Shown: positions 1-12,900 of the stretch, piece after piece | Layout of the letters: each line of letters begins with the position of its first letter | How positions within the stretch are numbered: position 1 is the first letter of the stretch | DNA from: Dendrophyllia cribrosa | Lineage: Eukaryota > Cnidaria > Anthozoa > Scleractinia > Dendrophylliidae | Direction of reading: 5' to 3' | Length of the DNA stretch: 64,000 nucleotides | Assembly: GCA_024195265.1 (NCBI GenBank) | Contig: JAJLRJ010000013.1 | Location: forward strand, 12,935,322 to 12,999,321 | The notes under the pieces: generated by a model | What the model was told of the DNA's origin: nothing | Database searches by the model: none | What the model saw: only the letters and a program-made list of their open reading frames with translations | Program-made: the position numbers and the translations under genes

Positions 1-214
1 TAATGTGCCAACCAGGGCCTTATTGGCTACCGAAACAAAGGGTTCTTTTGTTCCAGTGGCTGGCACATTTGAATAACAAAAAGAATGTTTGTAAACAGAT
101 ATCATCCCTTTAGTGTCATTTACTACATAAGTCCAGGATAAGAATAACTACCGTAGAGTTCCGAAAGCAGCGGCTCCCCGAAAGAAACGTTAATTTTCGG
201 ACCTTTCTAGTAAT

Positions 215-415
215 TCAGTAACGGAAAGTAATGGAAAGTAACGGAAAGTAACGGAAAGTAACGAAAAGTAACGGAAAGTAACGGAAAGTAACGAAAGGAA
301 AGGAAAGTAACAGAAGCAACGGAAAGTAACGAAAGTAACGGAAAGTAACGAAGGAAACGAAAGTAACGGAACTAAAGGAAAGTAAAGGAAAGTAACGGAA
401 AGTAACAGTCGAATC
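215..415. repeat. Short tandem repeat, unit near AACGGAAAGT
   Basis: About 20 imperfect copies of a 10-bp purine-rich unit (AACGGAAAGT and shorter variants) downstream of REXO1. The two open frames crossing it on the minus strand are products of the repeat. Confidence 0.9.
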
Positions 416-659
416 GAAAAAAAAAAACATACCAAGTTACGTCTACATGCAAATGGAATAGCTTAGTGTTTTAGTGAATTAAAGGGAATTAACTCGCGTA
501 TTTCAGGTGCCCGAAAGTAACGGGGGCCACTACTTTCGGTCGAACTCTACGGGTACCTGATGTTGTTGTTGTTGTTGTCGTACCAGAATTCTTCGGGTTT
601 TTTGTTTTCTCGCGCTAATTAGGGCTATTGTTATTTAAGTTGTACAGGGATTACAAAAT

Positions 660-665
660 TTTAAT
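660..665 (-). promoter_or_regulatory. Possible REXO1 polyadenylation signal ATTAAA
   Basis: ATTAAA on the minus strand lies about 135 nt past the REXO1 stop. It is a common variant signal. The AT-rich surroundings make chance matches likely. Confidence 0.35.
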
Positions 666-799
666 AATAATAAAAAACATAAACAAATTCTGGTAGATAT
701 AGTAAAATGACACCATCATGAAAATAACCTGAAGTATTATTTTGACTCGGCAAATGTTCTAAAAATATTTTGACAATTGTTCTAGAATTTTCTGAGGTT

Positions 800-918
800 C
801 TAGCCAAGTGAAAGGCGTGGTGACTTGTGTCTTGATGTCCTTTTCATATCTTCCTTCACCTTCATTCTCATCAGTTCTAGACATGCTCTGGCATCTTCAT
901 GGCTGTCATGACCTTCAA
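800..918 (-). CDS. REXO1: REXO1 exon 13 (exonuclease motif III, C-terminus, stop)
   Basis: Residues 1060-1098 and the TAG at 802-800. It contains [19 protein letters not shown], giving H1063 and D1068 (the HX4D motif of DEDDh exonucleases), and then a short basic tail ending SPRLSLG. The acceptor TTTCAG lies at 924-919. Confidence 0.94.
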
Positions 919-3900
919 CTGAAATGCAACAGAACACAGGCTACTGTCAGATGCCACCGTAAAGGGATTCAAAAGCTGTCATTTCGAGCGCTAGCCCTTC
1001 ATCAGAGCGAATCCAGGAATTGTGGGTTGTGTGTGGTGAGTTGTATATCAAATGGTGGAGTACGCTATTGGCAACGTGAAAAACAAGTTAGAATAAATCA
1101 GTTAAATGTAAAGCGTTCCTTTATTCTGTGGGAATTAAGAGTGCCTATTTGGAAGATAAATTTTTGCTCTAAATTTTGATGGCTCTCCGTGCTAGCGTGG
1201 TGTAGGGAAATGCTTCAGATCGCAGATTGGGATGGTTGTAAAAGTGCATAGCATTGGTGCTGAATTACATTCATTTGATAACGATCATTCGTTCATCTTC
1301 TGAATCCCCCCTCTTTTCAATGTTGGAACCTGGAAAAACAATTACGCATTAAAAAAGTCCAGACCACTTATACGCAACATTGTAAAAGGGGTTAAGGGAG
1401 AGAGAGAGATGAATAATGAAAACTGCCAATTTGGACAGGAGTGGTTGGCAAGGGCTTAGGGCTGGTTCCCACTAGCGAATTAATTGGAAGCGGACTCGAA
1501 AGCGTAAGAAGCCTTACGTTCTAGTGTAAATACAAAAACGGAGTCGAAATCGGAATCGGAAAGATCAGAAGGTTTCCTTTTTCTTCCGATTCCGCTTCTG
1601 CTTCTGTCGCTTATTATCCGCCTACGTCGTTTCGATTTTCACTAGATCGTTCTCGCCATTCCGATTCCACTTCCGATTCTATCACTTCCGTCGCTAATGG
1701 TAACCAGCCTTAATAGAATAGCATTAGCAGGGAGCCTCAGAAAGGTGTACATACCTTGATCTCCAAGTAATAAGAGTCTCTTGCACTCTTTTTAACCCCT
1801 TAATCCCCAACATTAAAGTACAAATTCTCCTTTCTTGTCCCCAAACATTTCTTATAGGAGAAGTTGGGAGAAGCTGTTAAAATATCACGATACGATCTGC
1901 CTGGTTTCCATATGATCGCTACGATCGCCGAAAAACGAGACCGGCGATCGTAGCGATCATATGGAAACCACTGTTCGGCGATCGCAGTGATCGCGATCGC
2001 TGGGCGATCGTAGCGAGCGTAACGATCATATCGAAATCACTTTCATCGATCGTGGCGATCGAAGCTATCCCACAAAGCATTGCAGTATCGCTTTATGTAT
2101 CCCAGAGTCCTCCTGTGTTTTTCTGCGGTCGATCCTAAAGATCATATGGAAACCAACACGATCGTTACGATCGCTACGATCGCCGGTCTCGTTTTTCGGC
2201 TATCGTAACGATCGCAGCGATAGTAGCGATCATATGGAAACCAGGCTATAACGAGCCGCGATCCTATTTATGGATCGACGGCGTTCGTATTTAAAAACAA
2301 CTTCGTCGCCCTAAAATGTTCGTGGTCGATTTTGTCGTCAAACCTCTGCCAGACTTCATTTCACTTGCCATATGATTAAAAGCGCCCAATTTTCAACCTT
2401 TTCCGGCCGATGAAAAGCGTAAAGTTGCTTTTATATGCGCTACATAAAGCGAACACTTCGCGACATTGCACCCACGAGTACGCACCAGTCTTCGACCGAA
2501 GTGCGCGATATAGGTGCGCGTTAATGCATATGACGTAATACAAGATGGCGCCGAAAAGGTACACGAATGACGAAAAAGATCGCCACTTGGTGTCACAGGA
2601 AGCCCAAGATTAGGATGCGTTCTCCTAACGTCGAACGCAACAAGCTTTAACAATATTTTAACAGTCATTTTTTTTCTAACACTTTCTGATGCGTAGGTAA
2701 CACTACAGTTTCAGCTCCATTTTAACTTTGGAATAATTGCTAAAAAGTGAGGACAAAACAATAAAATGTTAAAAAGCACAGAAAACGTTTGAAAACTCAC
2801 CACTATCCTGGATAATCTTTTTGAGGTAGTCTGCCATAAGGTTACGCAGTGCCCTTTTGTAAGGTCTGCCCAGTCGGTGAGGGAACACTATGGATGTGTC
2901 CACAACTTTACTATGAATCAACTGAGAAGAGAGAGCATCGCAGCACATTAATGTAATAATGCTTATCAACAGTTACTAAACATTAGGTAATTTGAGCTAA
3001 TGTACCGGTGAAATCTAACCTTCAACATCCCCCCCCCGGGTAATACCAGGGCATAGCAAAGAAATATTAACTAGAGAGACAAAATAACGCCAAAAAAAGT
3101 CAAAATTTAACAAGAAAGGCAAATTTGATGAACTGTAATCAGCTTCCATCCTTGCAAACCTGCACTTTATCTCCAAACTGCTGCTTCTGTTTTGCTCTAT
3201 AGAATCTTTTTATCCAGTAAAGTTGTATATTTGGTGGCATTTAGTGATATAAAATGGAAATAAAGTAAGCAAAATTGTTTTCATTTTGGCGGGGGTGTCC
3301 CTTAAACGAATGGTAATGTAAAAAAAAATGTAAATGTTGTTTATAGTGGACGAGGACTTAGCTAGTAGCTAATTCACAGGCACGCCACTTAAATTTTGAA
3401 ACAAATATTGCAAATAGAACATAACATGTTAAAAAAAAACCCAACTGGCAGGAGGCAGACCAGTTGGCTATTTTACAAGCGAGGAGTTGAACTCGGGTCT
3501 ACCGTGAAACAACTCCAGCTAGTGGTCAGAGCGGGACTTGAACTCGGGACCTCCGGATTTCAAGCCCAGCGCCCTAACCACTCGACCACGCTTCCTCCTT
3601 ATATGGCTTAACTATGCCTCCCTATTATGGCTTTACTGTAATCGTGGAAAATACCTTGGTTGCCTTGAGGTCACTTTCCAAGCTATGTCCAACCAATATG
3701 GTGTCCTTATGGATCATACTCAACAGCACTGCTTGTACTTCACGGATAGTTGTAGTCACATCACGCAACAATTCTTCTGTTACTCCACTGAACCTAATTT
3801 AACAAGTGTGCACACAGCTTGTCAAGATTAGCCAGCATAACAACTGGTGCCTACAGGAGGGTGGAGGGGAGGGGTGAGGGGAGGGGGGGAGGGGGGGGAG

Positions 3901-6900
3901 GGGGGAGGGGAGAGTGGAGGGGAGGGGTGAAACAGAGGGGCACCCGACCCTTATGGCACTGGCTGTGAGATGCTTATCATAAGTCCTTTTAGGGTTGGAG
4001 CCGATTACTAAGGGCGTTCCTGCATTTTGGGACCATGGATGGTAAAGAGCGCTCATCTCCCACCAATTTGGCCCGGGTCCAGTTCACAGACTCCACAGCA
4101 TATGTGGGTGGAGTTTGTCCGTTTTTTCCTCCCTCAAAAACCAACATTTCTAAATTCCAATTCAATCTGGAATTCGAGAGCCACTGGTTTGTCAGTCACA
4201 AGACTGTTAAGTGTCACCCTTGTTAAACAAAGCCAATTTATTTATTTATTTATCTATTTATTTTTATTTGATAATTTAAAGATTTTAATATGGCAGTGTT
4301 CCCAAGTAATAATACACAGTTATGTAATTTAACCAACGTTATCAACTTTTGGAACAGGTAACTCAAGGGTTAGCCCACAAAATAATAATTATGACAACTA
4401 TATGACCCGTATAGCCCTGCGAGCCTTTTCTTTGCAAAACCATTGATGAAAGTCCCGTATGAGGGCAGTTCGAATTTGTGCGAGCGGGGTGCGGGAGTGG
4501 GGCCGGAAAAAGCCGTACGGCCATACTACAAAAACGTACGGCCTCGCGTGTTAAAATTTCAAGCAATTTTGTCTCCAAATTGATCATATGATAATATACT
4601 TATTAACAAAGTTAGGTTGGGCTTGCGCCATCACCTCAAGCCAAATATTTTCCCATACAGCCCTCCAAATTAGTCAATAAGCACATATTAACACACCTCC
4701 AACCGACAATGCGAGTCAGTTGATAACACACTTAACTATAATTTACATCAAATTCGCTCTGACTTTGGGCTTGCGCTCGAAACGCCATCTTTTTAAATAT
4801 TTTTACGGTGACCAATTTGGCTTATAAACTCAGTTGAGAAAACCAAATGTTCATGTTTCTCTCCCCCACCGACGCGGCACCACAGTTTCCTTAGAAACTA
4901 CTAACCCCTTTATTGCTGCGGAACGAGCGCAGCGAGTGAGCAGCAACATAATCAGGATTTAAGAGAAATATATGAGAAAAAAATATAAGCTCTAGAGGAA
5001 AAATCTCGAATTGATCGCTTTTTACCAAAATTCACTGCGCCACGAACACATTTTGGACCAGAATGCACTGCGCCACGAACAATAGCCTTGCTTGCTGCTT
5101 CAAGTTGTTGGCTGCGAGATTTGTATTATTTTGGTCCAACATGTCCCAGTCGTCTTCGGAACTGAAGTGTCGAAGACTACCGCGAGTTGAGCGAGGACTG
5201 TGAGACATGGTGATAGGACCGTTGGATAGCAAAGAGATTTTCGAAGATTGTACGGAATAAAAGACAAATTTATTTTGAAATCAGTCCGACAGCGGTCGAT
5301 GAGACCATAGTTAACTATGATGAGACTGAGCTGAGCGCGTGGGGACGCGAAACCTGAGCTGAGCGCGTGGAGACGCGAACACGATACGGCTAGCTAGTAA
5401 CGCAACATATTCATTATCAATAATTAAGTTAAACCTAAATTTTCACACCTTCCTCGTAGTGAACGCGTCCTTTGCTTAACAATATTCTACAGACATTGCA
5501 AGAACTTGATGCGTAAATTACAAAACAAAATTAGTCTTATCAGCTGGTGTTTTCGTCGATTCATCCCGGTTACATTTGCTTTGCTTCCCCTCAAAAAACG
5601 AAAGAGAAAATTCTGTAATACCAGCGAGGCGATAAAACAGCATTATTATAACAAATTTACCGCAGCAATTACTATCTTTTGGATACACTAGTTTGTACCT
5701 TGTATTGTAGTCAACAATGGGTCTTTCAGGCATAACAAAGGTATCATAGACTCCTTCTAAATTCCAGTTCACCACTGTAATCCGAGTCAGTTCTAGTCCC
5801 GCAGTAGTGTAACACTAAAAACACAAAAAAATGTTCAGCATGGTGGTCAAAATCAGAATTTAATATTGTGGAAAGTTCAAGCCATTAACCCTATTTAGCC
5901 GGGGGTGGGGGGGGGGGGGGGGGGGGGGGGGGGTGGGGTGGGGCAAAGTGCCCGCTCTGACTTTCAATAACATTGTTAATATTAATTAATAATTGTTAAT
6001 ATTAATTCGCTCCGACGAAGGGCTAGCGCTCGAAACGTCAGCTATTTTAATCTTTTTACGGTGGTCAATTTACCTTATCGACTCAGTCGATAAAACTAAA
6101 TTCTCGTGTTAATATTAAGGCCAATGCCACCAAAGTTTGTGACTTTCTTTTTAATTAATCTGGCAACAATTTGGTATCAAATTTCATTTTTCATGTGACT
6201 GATGTTTCCGTGACAACAAGATTTTGACATCCACATTTTTCGAAATTTGGATGTATTTCTACCTTTTTGTAAAAAAAAATGAGTTTTTTATCATAACTTT
6301 TTCATTTTTACGCCTTTTTAGCATTATTGGTGTTAGGGTTAGGCGGCTGTCAGAACTAATGACGTTATTCCTACGTCATATGACGTCATCGTCCCATTTT
6401 GCGAACCGCAAAGAAAACAGTTTTGGACGTACCATGTACCTTCCAAATTTCATTGTCATAGCTTGAATGCTTTTGAAGTTATGAAGGGGGCGCTGCCCCT
6501 CTCACCCTACCAAAGCTAAATAAGGTTAATAGTTCAGAAAAAAATACCATTTCACAATCCATGGCGAATAATTTCTTTCGTTGATCGGCCAGTGGACTCA
6601 CTATGGTGGTCATAAAGCCATCAGTGTTGCTTGTATCATCGCTGACGTGAACCTTCACAGTTAAAACAAGAAATGAATGAACCTTATTATTTATACAGAC
6701 AAACGCCTGTCTGTGGAGAGACAGTAGCCTGCGAGCAAACTTTCGGGCTCGGGGTTTCGGGTTTGGGGGAGCGGAGGGCGAGAGCTTGCAACGATGTCTC
6801 GGAAATTTGAATGCCGCCCCAAATACTTCCCGTGGCTCCCCGCTGTCCGAGCTGTCAGAATTTGGCCAATCAGCGCAAACCGGAACCGAGCGTTAATGTA

Positions 6901-9900
6901 AACAGACATGAAAATAAAAATAGTGTTGGTAAAGGCTGGTTTTCACTAGCGCATAAGCATAAGCACAAGCCAACATACGCAGACTCAGTAACGTGTTGAT
7001 CATTAGTGCCTATTGTTCTGTTTTGTTCAAACAATTGGAACTAATGATCAACATGTTACTGAGTCTGCGTATGTTGGCTTGTGCTTATGCTTATGCGCTA
7101 GTGAAAACCAACCTTAAAGTGCCTATGAAATGAAATTTATTTTTTGATGTATCGAAAGATTCACCTTTTTAGACCTTGGAATAAAAGGTTTAAAGTGTTA
7201 GGGACGATGCGAAATTCTTTTTTTATGGTCTCAAAGTTAGGTTGTTGGCGCTAAAAAGTGGCTCCAATTTGTGCGCGGCCAAAACCAGTGTCATATTACA
7301 CTGTGACGTAAATAGTTGTACAAACGGCTGCGGGAATATAGAAAACAAGAGAGCTGACAAGAGACTTCGCTAGAGGTGGACCAATATTATGTGGCGAGCG
7401 GCCTCAAACATACGAGATATTAGAATTCTTCGATAACAGAGGGTGTAACAAAGCTTTATTTTGCTCCAGAGGAAAATAGGCCGGCGAAATACACGAAATA
7501 TGTTCGTCGACATCGGAAAGGGTACGTCAAGCGATGTTGTTTTCAATGAAAGCGCTTATTGTTAAGATTAATATTATTTTGCAAAAGAAAATAACATTCC
7601 GGCCGGTGAGGCCGTTTAATCAAGCATAATTTTTCCAATCCATATCCTGTTTGGAAGTTCCTTCAAGCCTCGGCTCGACTGGAGAGCCGTCGAAGTCAGC
7701 GAGGCCTACAAAAATATACTGACTCGATCGGCACTGACTGGCGAGTAATATAAATGTTTATACGGTATTCCGAATTATAAAATTCAAAGTGCAGCGACGC
7801 AAGTGTTCACTGGAAGGCGTCTATTCTACGGAACATCTATCAAAAATCTACACGTACAAATGCGTAAGACTATTCGAAACAAAATACATCGCTGAATCAT
7901 TGCGTGTTCGATCAGATCAATTTTTATACAATGAAATATAAATCAGACATAAATGTAAACACGATACTTTGAACTCACTTACAAGCCGCCAAGTGGTTAA
8001 AATTTCCAGAAACGATCAATCGCTGGCAAGACACTGAACTAAGAAGCATAATTATTACGTATATACTTGAGTTCAAACATTTTGAATAAATAAATAAAAA
8101 AATACGCTATCAAGGCACCTTGCCGCTGAAAATACACCATTCACATTCAATTCAGCAAGCCGCCTGAAAAACACTACCTCGGATATGCATAACATATCAG
8201 TATAATTTAGAAACTTTCAACTAGCAAGCCGCCAAGACATATCCTTCGCATTGAAAACAGAACTTTAAGTAGACGAGCGGATTGCCCAGCCGATAAAATA
8301 AGTTCATAACCTCCACGCACGATCAATGAACTTCAGAGAAGACCGGCCGAGTCGCTAATGCGCTAATATCATGATTGTTTGTACTACAAATATATCGTTC
8401 GCGTTCGATAAACGCTAGTCAACGAGCCACTAAAAAGAAATAACAAAAACGCCTCTGCGTTCAATAAGCTTACAACTCAACTGGCGAACCACTGAGACGC
8501 TGTGCTACTGAAATGTATACCTTTCACGTTCAATAATCTAAATGATTAAAGTCCGTCTTCTTCATGTTCACTTCCTTCGCTCAAGCGGCACAGTCTGTTC
8601 GTCCCGCTACGGCAAAACTACAGTGGATACGATCATTTCAGTTGATCAAGAGTGATCCGAAACTGATCCTCTTCACCTTCAGAGGACTGTAAAGAAACAA
8701 ATTAGGCGCTGTCTGACATTTGTACAGCCAAAAACGTTGGCAAAATGACCATCACGCTAAAGGATTCCAAGGGAATTATAGCGTAAACAAACCAATGTGT
8801 CATACTATTTACGTAATTTACGTCATCACGCACGCCCACTCGCCCCCAGGCTCTCCAAAAATTGGAGCCACTTTTCAACCGAAGTGACGCATCTTCGAGG
8901 GGCTAAAAAACCGATTTTCTTTCTTCTTTCCTCGGGAAATGATTATTGTTTTCGTTCTTTGGACATAATAAACTAATGAAAAACGAAGAAAAAAAAATTC
9001 ATTTCATAGGCACTTTAACGCAACACACTTTTCGACAGCCAGACTGTCTGCTTCTCTGTTTTCGTTGTAGTGTATCGCTGGACAAAATTAAGATAAGTTT
9101 TTCCAAACTCTCTGCTTTCACCAGTCTGAAGGTGTTTCTCTTTTGAATGCGTGTTTATAATTCTGTGAATAGCAAGATGTTTATATTGAAAAGGTTTCAA
9201 ATTACTTTCGGACTTATGCAAATTGCATGCTGAGCGAACGAAAGCAAAAAATAAATCACCGGTCAAAACATTAGAGCTCTTTCGATAGTCGTTCAAATGG
9301 CTAAAAATCTTTTACCTAAACGGTCTCTAACATTAGCCGTTCAAACGGCTGAATATTTTTTCCCAACGGATAACCCTAGCTGTTCAAACGGCTGAAGATT
9401 TGTTTTTGAAACGACTCGAACGGAAAGCCCTTTATAGTATCGTTTTCGCGTGAGAGGTCACAAATGCTGGTCGATAATTTTCTCGGCTGACCCCCCAAAA
9501 AAAGCTGAAACTTCGCCGATCTTAATTCTTCATCGGCAACAAGAGCCGCAGACAGTCCAATACTTCTGGCTTCTGCTACCTGGTCGTCGATCGTCGATGA
9601 TGCTTTGTAACGGACAGACAACCAACACTGTTTGATGCTCCCTCCGTTTTATATTTGCAGCCTCGGCAGCAAACAGTTGAAATATAAAGCTTTTGCCATT
9701 GCCCGTCGGCAAAACAGCGAGGACATCACTATCTTTAAGTAGTGCTTCAACTGCTTGACATTGCTCGGGTTTCAATTCCACAGGAAACTTCAGATATTTA
9801 GAAAAATTCTCGGCACGCTTTATGAATGCAATCTTCTCCGCTCTCCGTCATTTTGTTTGTCTTGATCACGACGCGGTGGAGATGTGGAGCCACGGTGGTC

Positions 9901-12900
9901 TAGTGGTTAGTGCGTCGGACTTTCAACCTGAAGGTCGATGGTTCGAAACCTGGTCTCTGCCGTCGTGTTGTTTCCTTAGACAAGAAACTTTACTCCACAC
10001 TGTCTCTCTCCACCCAGGTGTATAAATGGGTACCGGCGACAAAAAAAAATGCTGGGGGTAACACTGCGATGGACTAGCATCCCATCCAGGGGGGAGTAGC
10101 AATATTCCTAGTCGCTTCATGCTACAGAAACCGGGTTTAAGCTCCGGCCGTTGTGAGCCTTCTGGCTCGTGTGCGCGACTTTACTTTTACGACTTTGATC
10201 ACGACGCACGAAGAATGACACCACGACAACGTCATCATCAAATTAAATTTCAACCAATCATCGTTTTCCGTCCACTTTTTGGACGGAGACATTCAAATTT
10301 CTGAGACATCGTTGCAAGCTCTCGACCCTTTCCCTCCCCCACCCCCTCCACCTCTCCCAAACCCGAGTCCGAGAGATTGCTCGCAGGCTAGAGAGACAGT
10401 GATAAAATTATTGAATTTCTGACCTAAGTGTAAAGCCCTGGTCAAATGGTGCACGATAGTCGATGCTCTCGTTTGACCACCAACTAGTATGCATTATCAT
10501 CATAATGCATTATCTATCATCATTAAAACATGTTCAAAATTTTCATGATAGTTTATCATAGTTTTGATCTTTTGACCATGCGCATGATAGTTGATGATGG
10601 TTTTTCGGTCAGCCATTGCTATCCAGAGTAGCAGGCTCAGCTGTAGCGTTACCAAAATGGTCGCAACAGTTTCTGTCGAGGCCCGAAGTGAGTTTTTCAA
10701 AAAGCTCAAATTGCACTGACTGCAAAATAGCAAAAGCATGAAGCACCGAAAGCGTGGATACTTGTACACGAATCGGGCGCAAAGCTCTGTGAGCCTCACA
10801 CGCCTGCGTGTGAGGCGAAAAAAAAAACGTTTTAGCGTCTCTCCCCAGTCCTACTCTCCGTATTCACACTCGCTTCATTTCAACAAAGACTGCGGGCATT
10901 CGTACGACCAACGCAAAAAATACAACGTTTTACAGTCTAAAATAGCACGAGCCGCTTATCATAAGTAAAATTAAATTGAATCAAATTGAATTGACTTGAG
11001 AAGGACAATGTAGAATTATATAATAAATTACGACCTATGCAAGCCATCTGGCTCGTTTATTCTGTTGAACTGGACATTGACTTAATACTGTATCTTACCA
11101 AGAAGAGAGAAAATGTGGAGAGGATCGTCCGTGGCTTGCCAACAAGCACACAACATGATGGTGGAGAACAAGGTTTGAAAGTTATCACTATGATTGTAGA
11201 TCACCCACCCCTTTTTACCAAAATTACATTGCAGAAATTGACAGTGTATAAACTACCAACTGAAGGAAACATGCCACTAGCATACAATGTACCTTGCCGA
11301 CACAGCAGCCTGGGGTGCCTGCATCTCCCTGACAGCAGGAGTAACTCTGTTCACCTGCAAAAAAATCATTTTACACCACGTCAATGATTATCTTTGTCCT
11401 GTACAAGAAGCCCAGGTCACAACAGGACTCCATAATGACAAAAATATAAGGATTTGTAAGGGATTTTATCGTGAGTTTAATAAAATATCAAAATTATAAA
11501 TAAACAGCCATTGAAGTGTTTATACACCTCATCAAATGATGTCTATCTGTTCTTTCTTGACGGCTTTGTGGCTTCCAAGTGGCATTTTAGTGAGTTTTGA
11601 TTTTCGACTGTGTGGGTGAAGTCAAAACAGAAAGCAAAACACCGTCAAGAAACAACAGATAGACATCATTTAATGAGATTTATTTATAGTTTTCAACTGA
11701 AAACTCACGATAAAATCACATACAAATCCTTATATTTTTGTGGTTTCTGGCACAATGTACATAGCGAGCTTCAGTTTAATTGCAATTGTTTGACTGTTGA
11801 CATGGACTAAATACCAAGGAATACGATCAAATATATGGATTCTCTGGTTATTTACTCACAGTTAAATATTGTAATGTTTTTATCTTCTCTACGCTGTACT
11901 TCCTTAAGTTGGTGAGTAATGTAATCAAAATATTTAAGTTGACTCGCCAACCGTTCGACAGGTTGCGTTACATTTTGCTTCATGGGTGATGTTTTACAAA
12001 GTGTTTATCTTTTGAAGTGTTTGAAGCATTTATTTTGTATTTTTCTAGCTGTTTGGTGTCAAGTGTTTAGCATAAATGTGTTTAACATTATTTTGTTATG
12101 GTTAAGGGTTTCAAGAATTGGGCTGCAAACTAATAAACCTATGTTGTAGCCAGAGTCATATTCAATTGCGACCATTCATTTACAGATGTAGTAAAGGTAT
12201 TACTTAACTTATTTCTTCACTAAGGGTTGGTCTGGTCTCCCACCCTAAACCATCTGAAATAACTTTGACCAACTTTGTCCCAGCTATCATCGCAACAATT
12301 AATTCAGAAAAAAAAACTTCACCTCTTCTCCGAAATAGTCTCCCAGCATGATATACACATTCTTCTCTGGTTAAATACTCTCCGTCTTCAAGAACCACAA
12401 ATGGCTTGCCACAGCGCCGACAAATTCTCCGTGAGGCTGAAAAATAAAAGCCATTAGTCAACAGTCAGTCAACTCTCACCTAGTGGACATGCACACCTTC
12501 AAATAATTTTATCCTTTTGCCTTTAATTTTATTGCCAGTTTTAATTTAACTATTTTCATGCATTGCCAAAGGTTTGCTAAAGTTAAATCTGCAAAAACAT
12601 TATCCACAAAGATTAATTTAAAGGTTACCCTACCCTACCCTGATTTCAGTCATTTATTGTTTTCCTTTTATTAACTTTTTTCCTTTCTTCATTTTAAATC
12701 AGTTTGGAGAACGAGAAAGACAAGCAGTTAGTCACGGCACAAGAAAGTGCAGTAAGGTTCAAACACAGTACCCCTAAAAACACATATTACTTATACTAAA
12801 ATTTAGTGCATGTGTTAAGTTCTAATAAGAAAGGGTTGTCAGGAGGAACTTCATTATTGATGGCTTCCAAAATATCCATTTATGACAACTTTTTTTGTAC

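Larger units (their letters stand above)
6725..10390. mobile_element. 3.67 kb terminal-inverted-repeat transposon with 9-bp target duplication
   Basis: Inverted ends start TAGCCTGCGAGC and extend about 95 bp to CAACGATGTCTC...TTTGAATG on the left, matched in reverse at 10290-10390. GAGAGACAG flanks both sides (6716-6724 and 10391-10399). A 9-bp duplication with long inverted ends fits Mutator-like elements, but no transposase was found. Nested inside are a 184-bp foldback (6932-7115), a TTAA element (7118-9014) and a SINE (9875-10194). A RecQ-like helicase remnant (9376-9835) may be part of the element or captured. It sits in REXO1 intron 8. Confidence 0.85.

Noticed and set aside
2376..2668. 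62- and 91-codon frames on the minus strand
   Set aside because: They overlap each other in different frames, lie in a REXO1 intron, and have no recognisable motif or splice support.
12204..12280. Possible extra REXO1 exon (an in-phase GWETR word after an AG)
   Set aside because: Exon 7 joins exon 8 directly in phase and gives the expected Cys motif; the extra piece would end at a stop.
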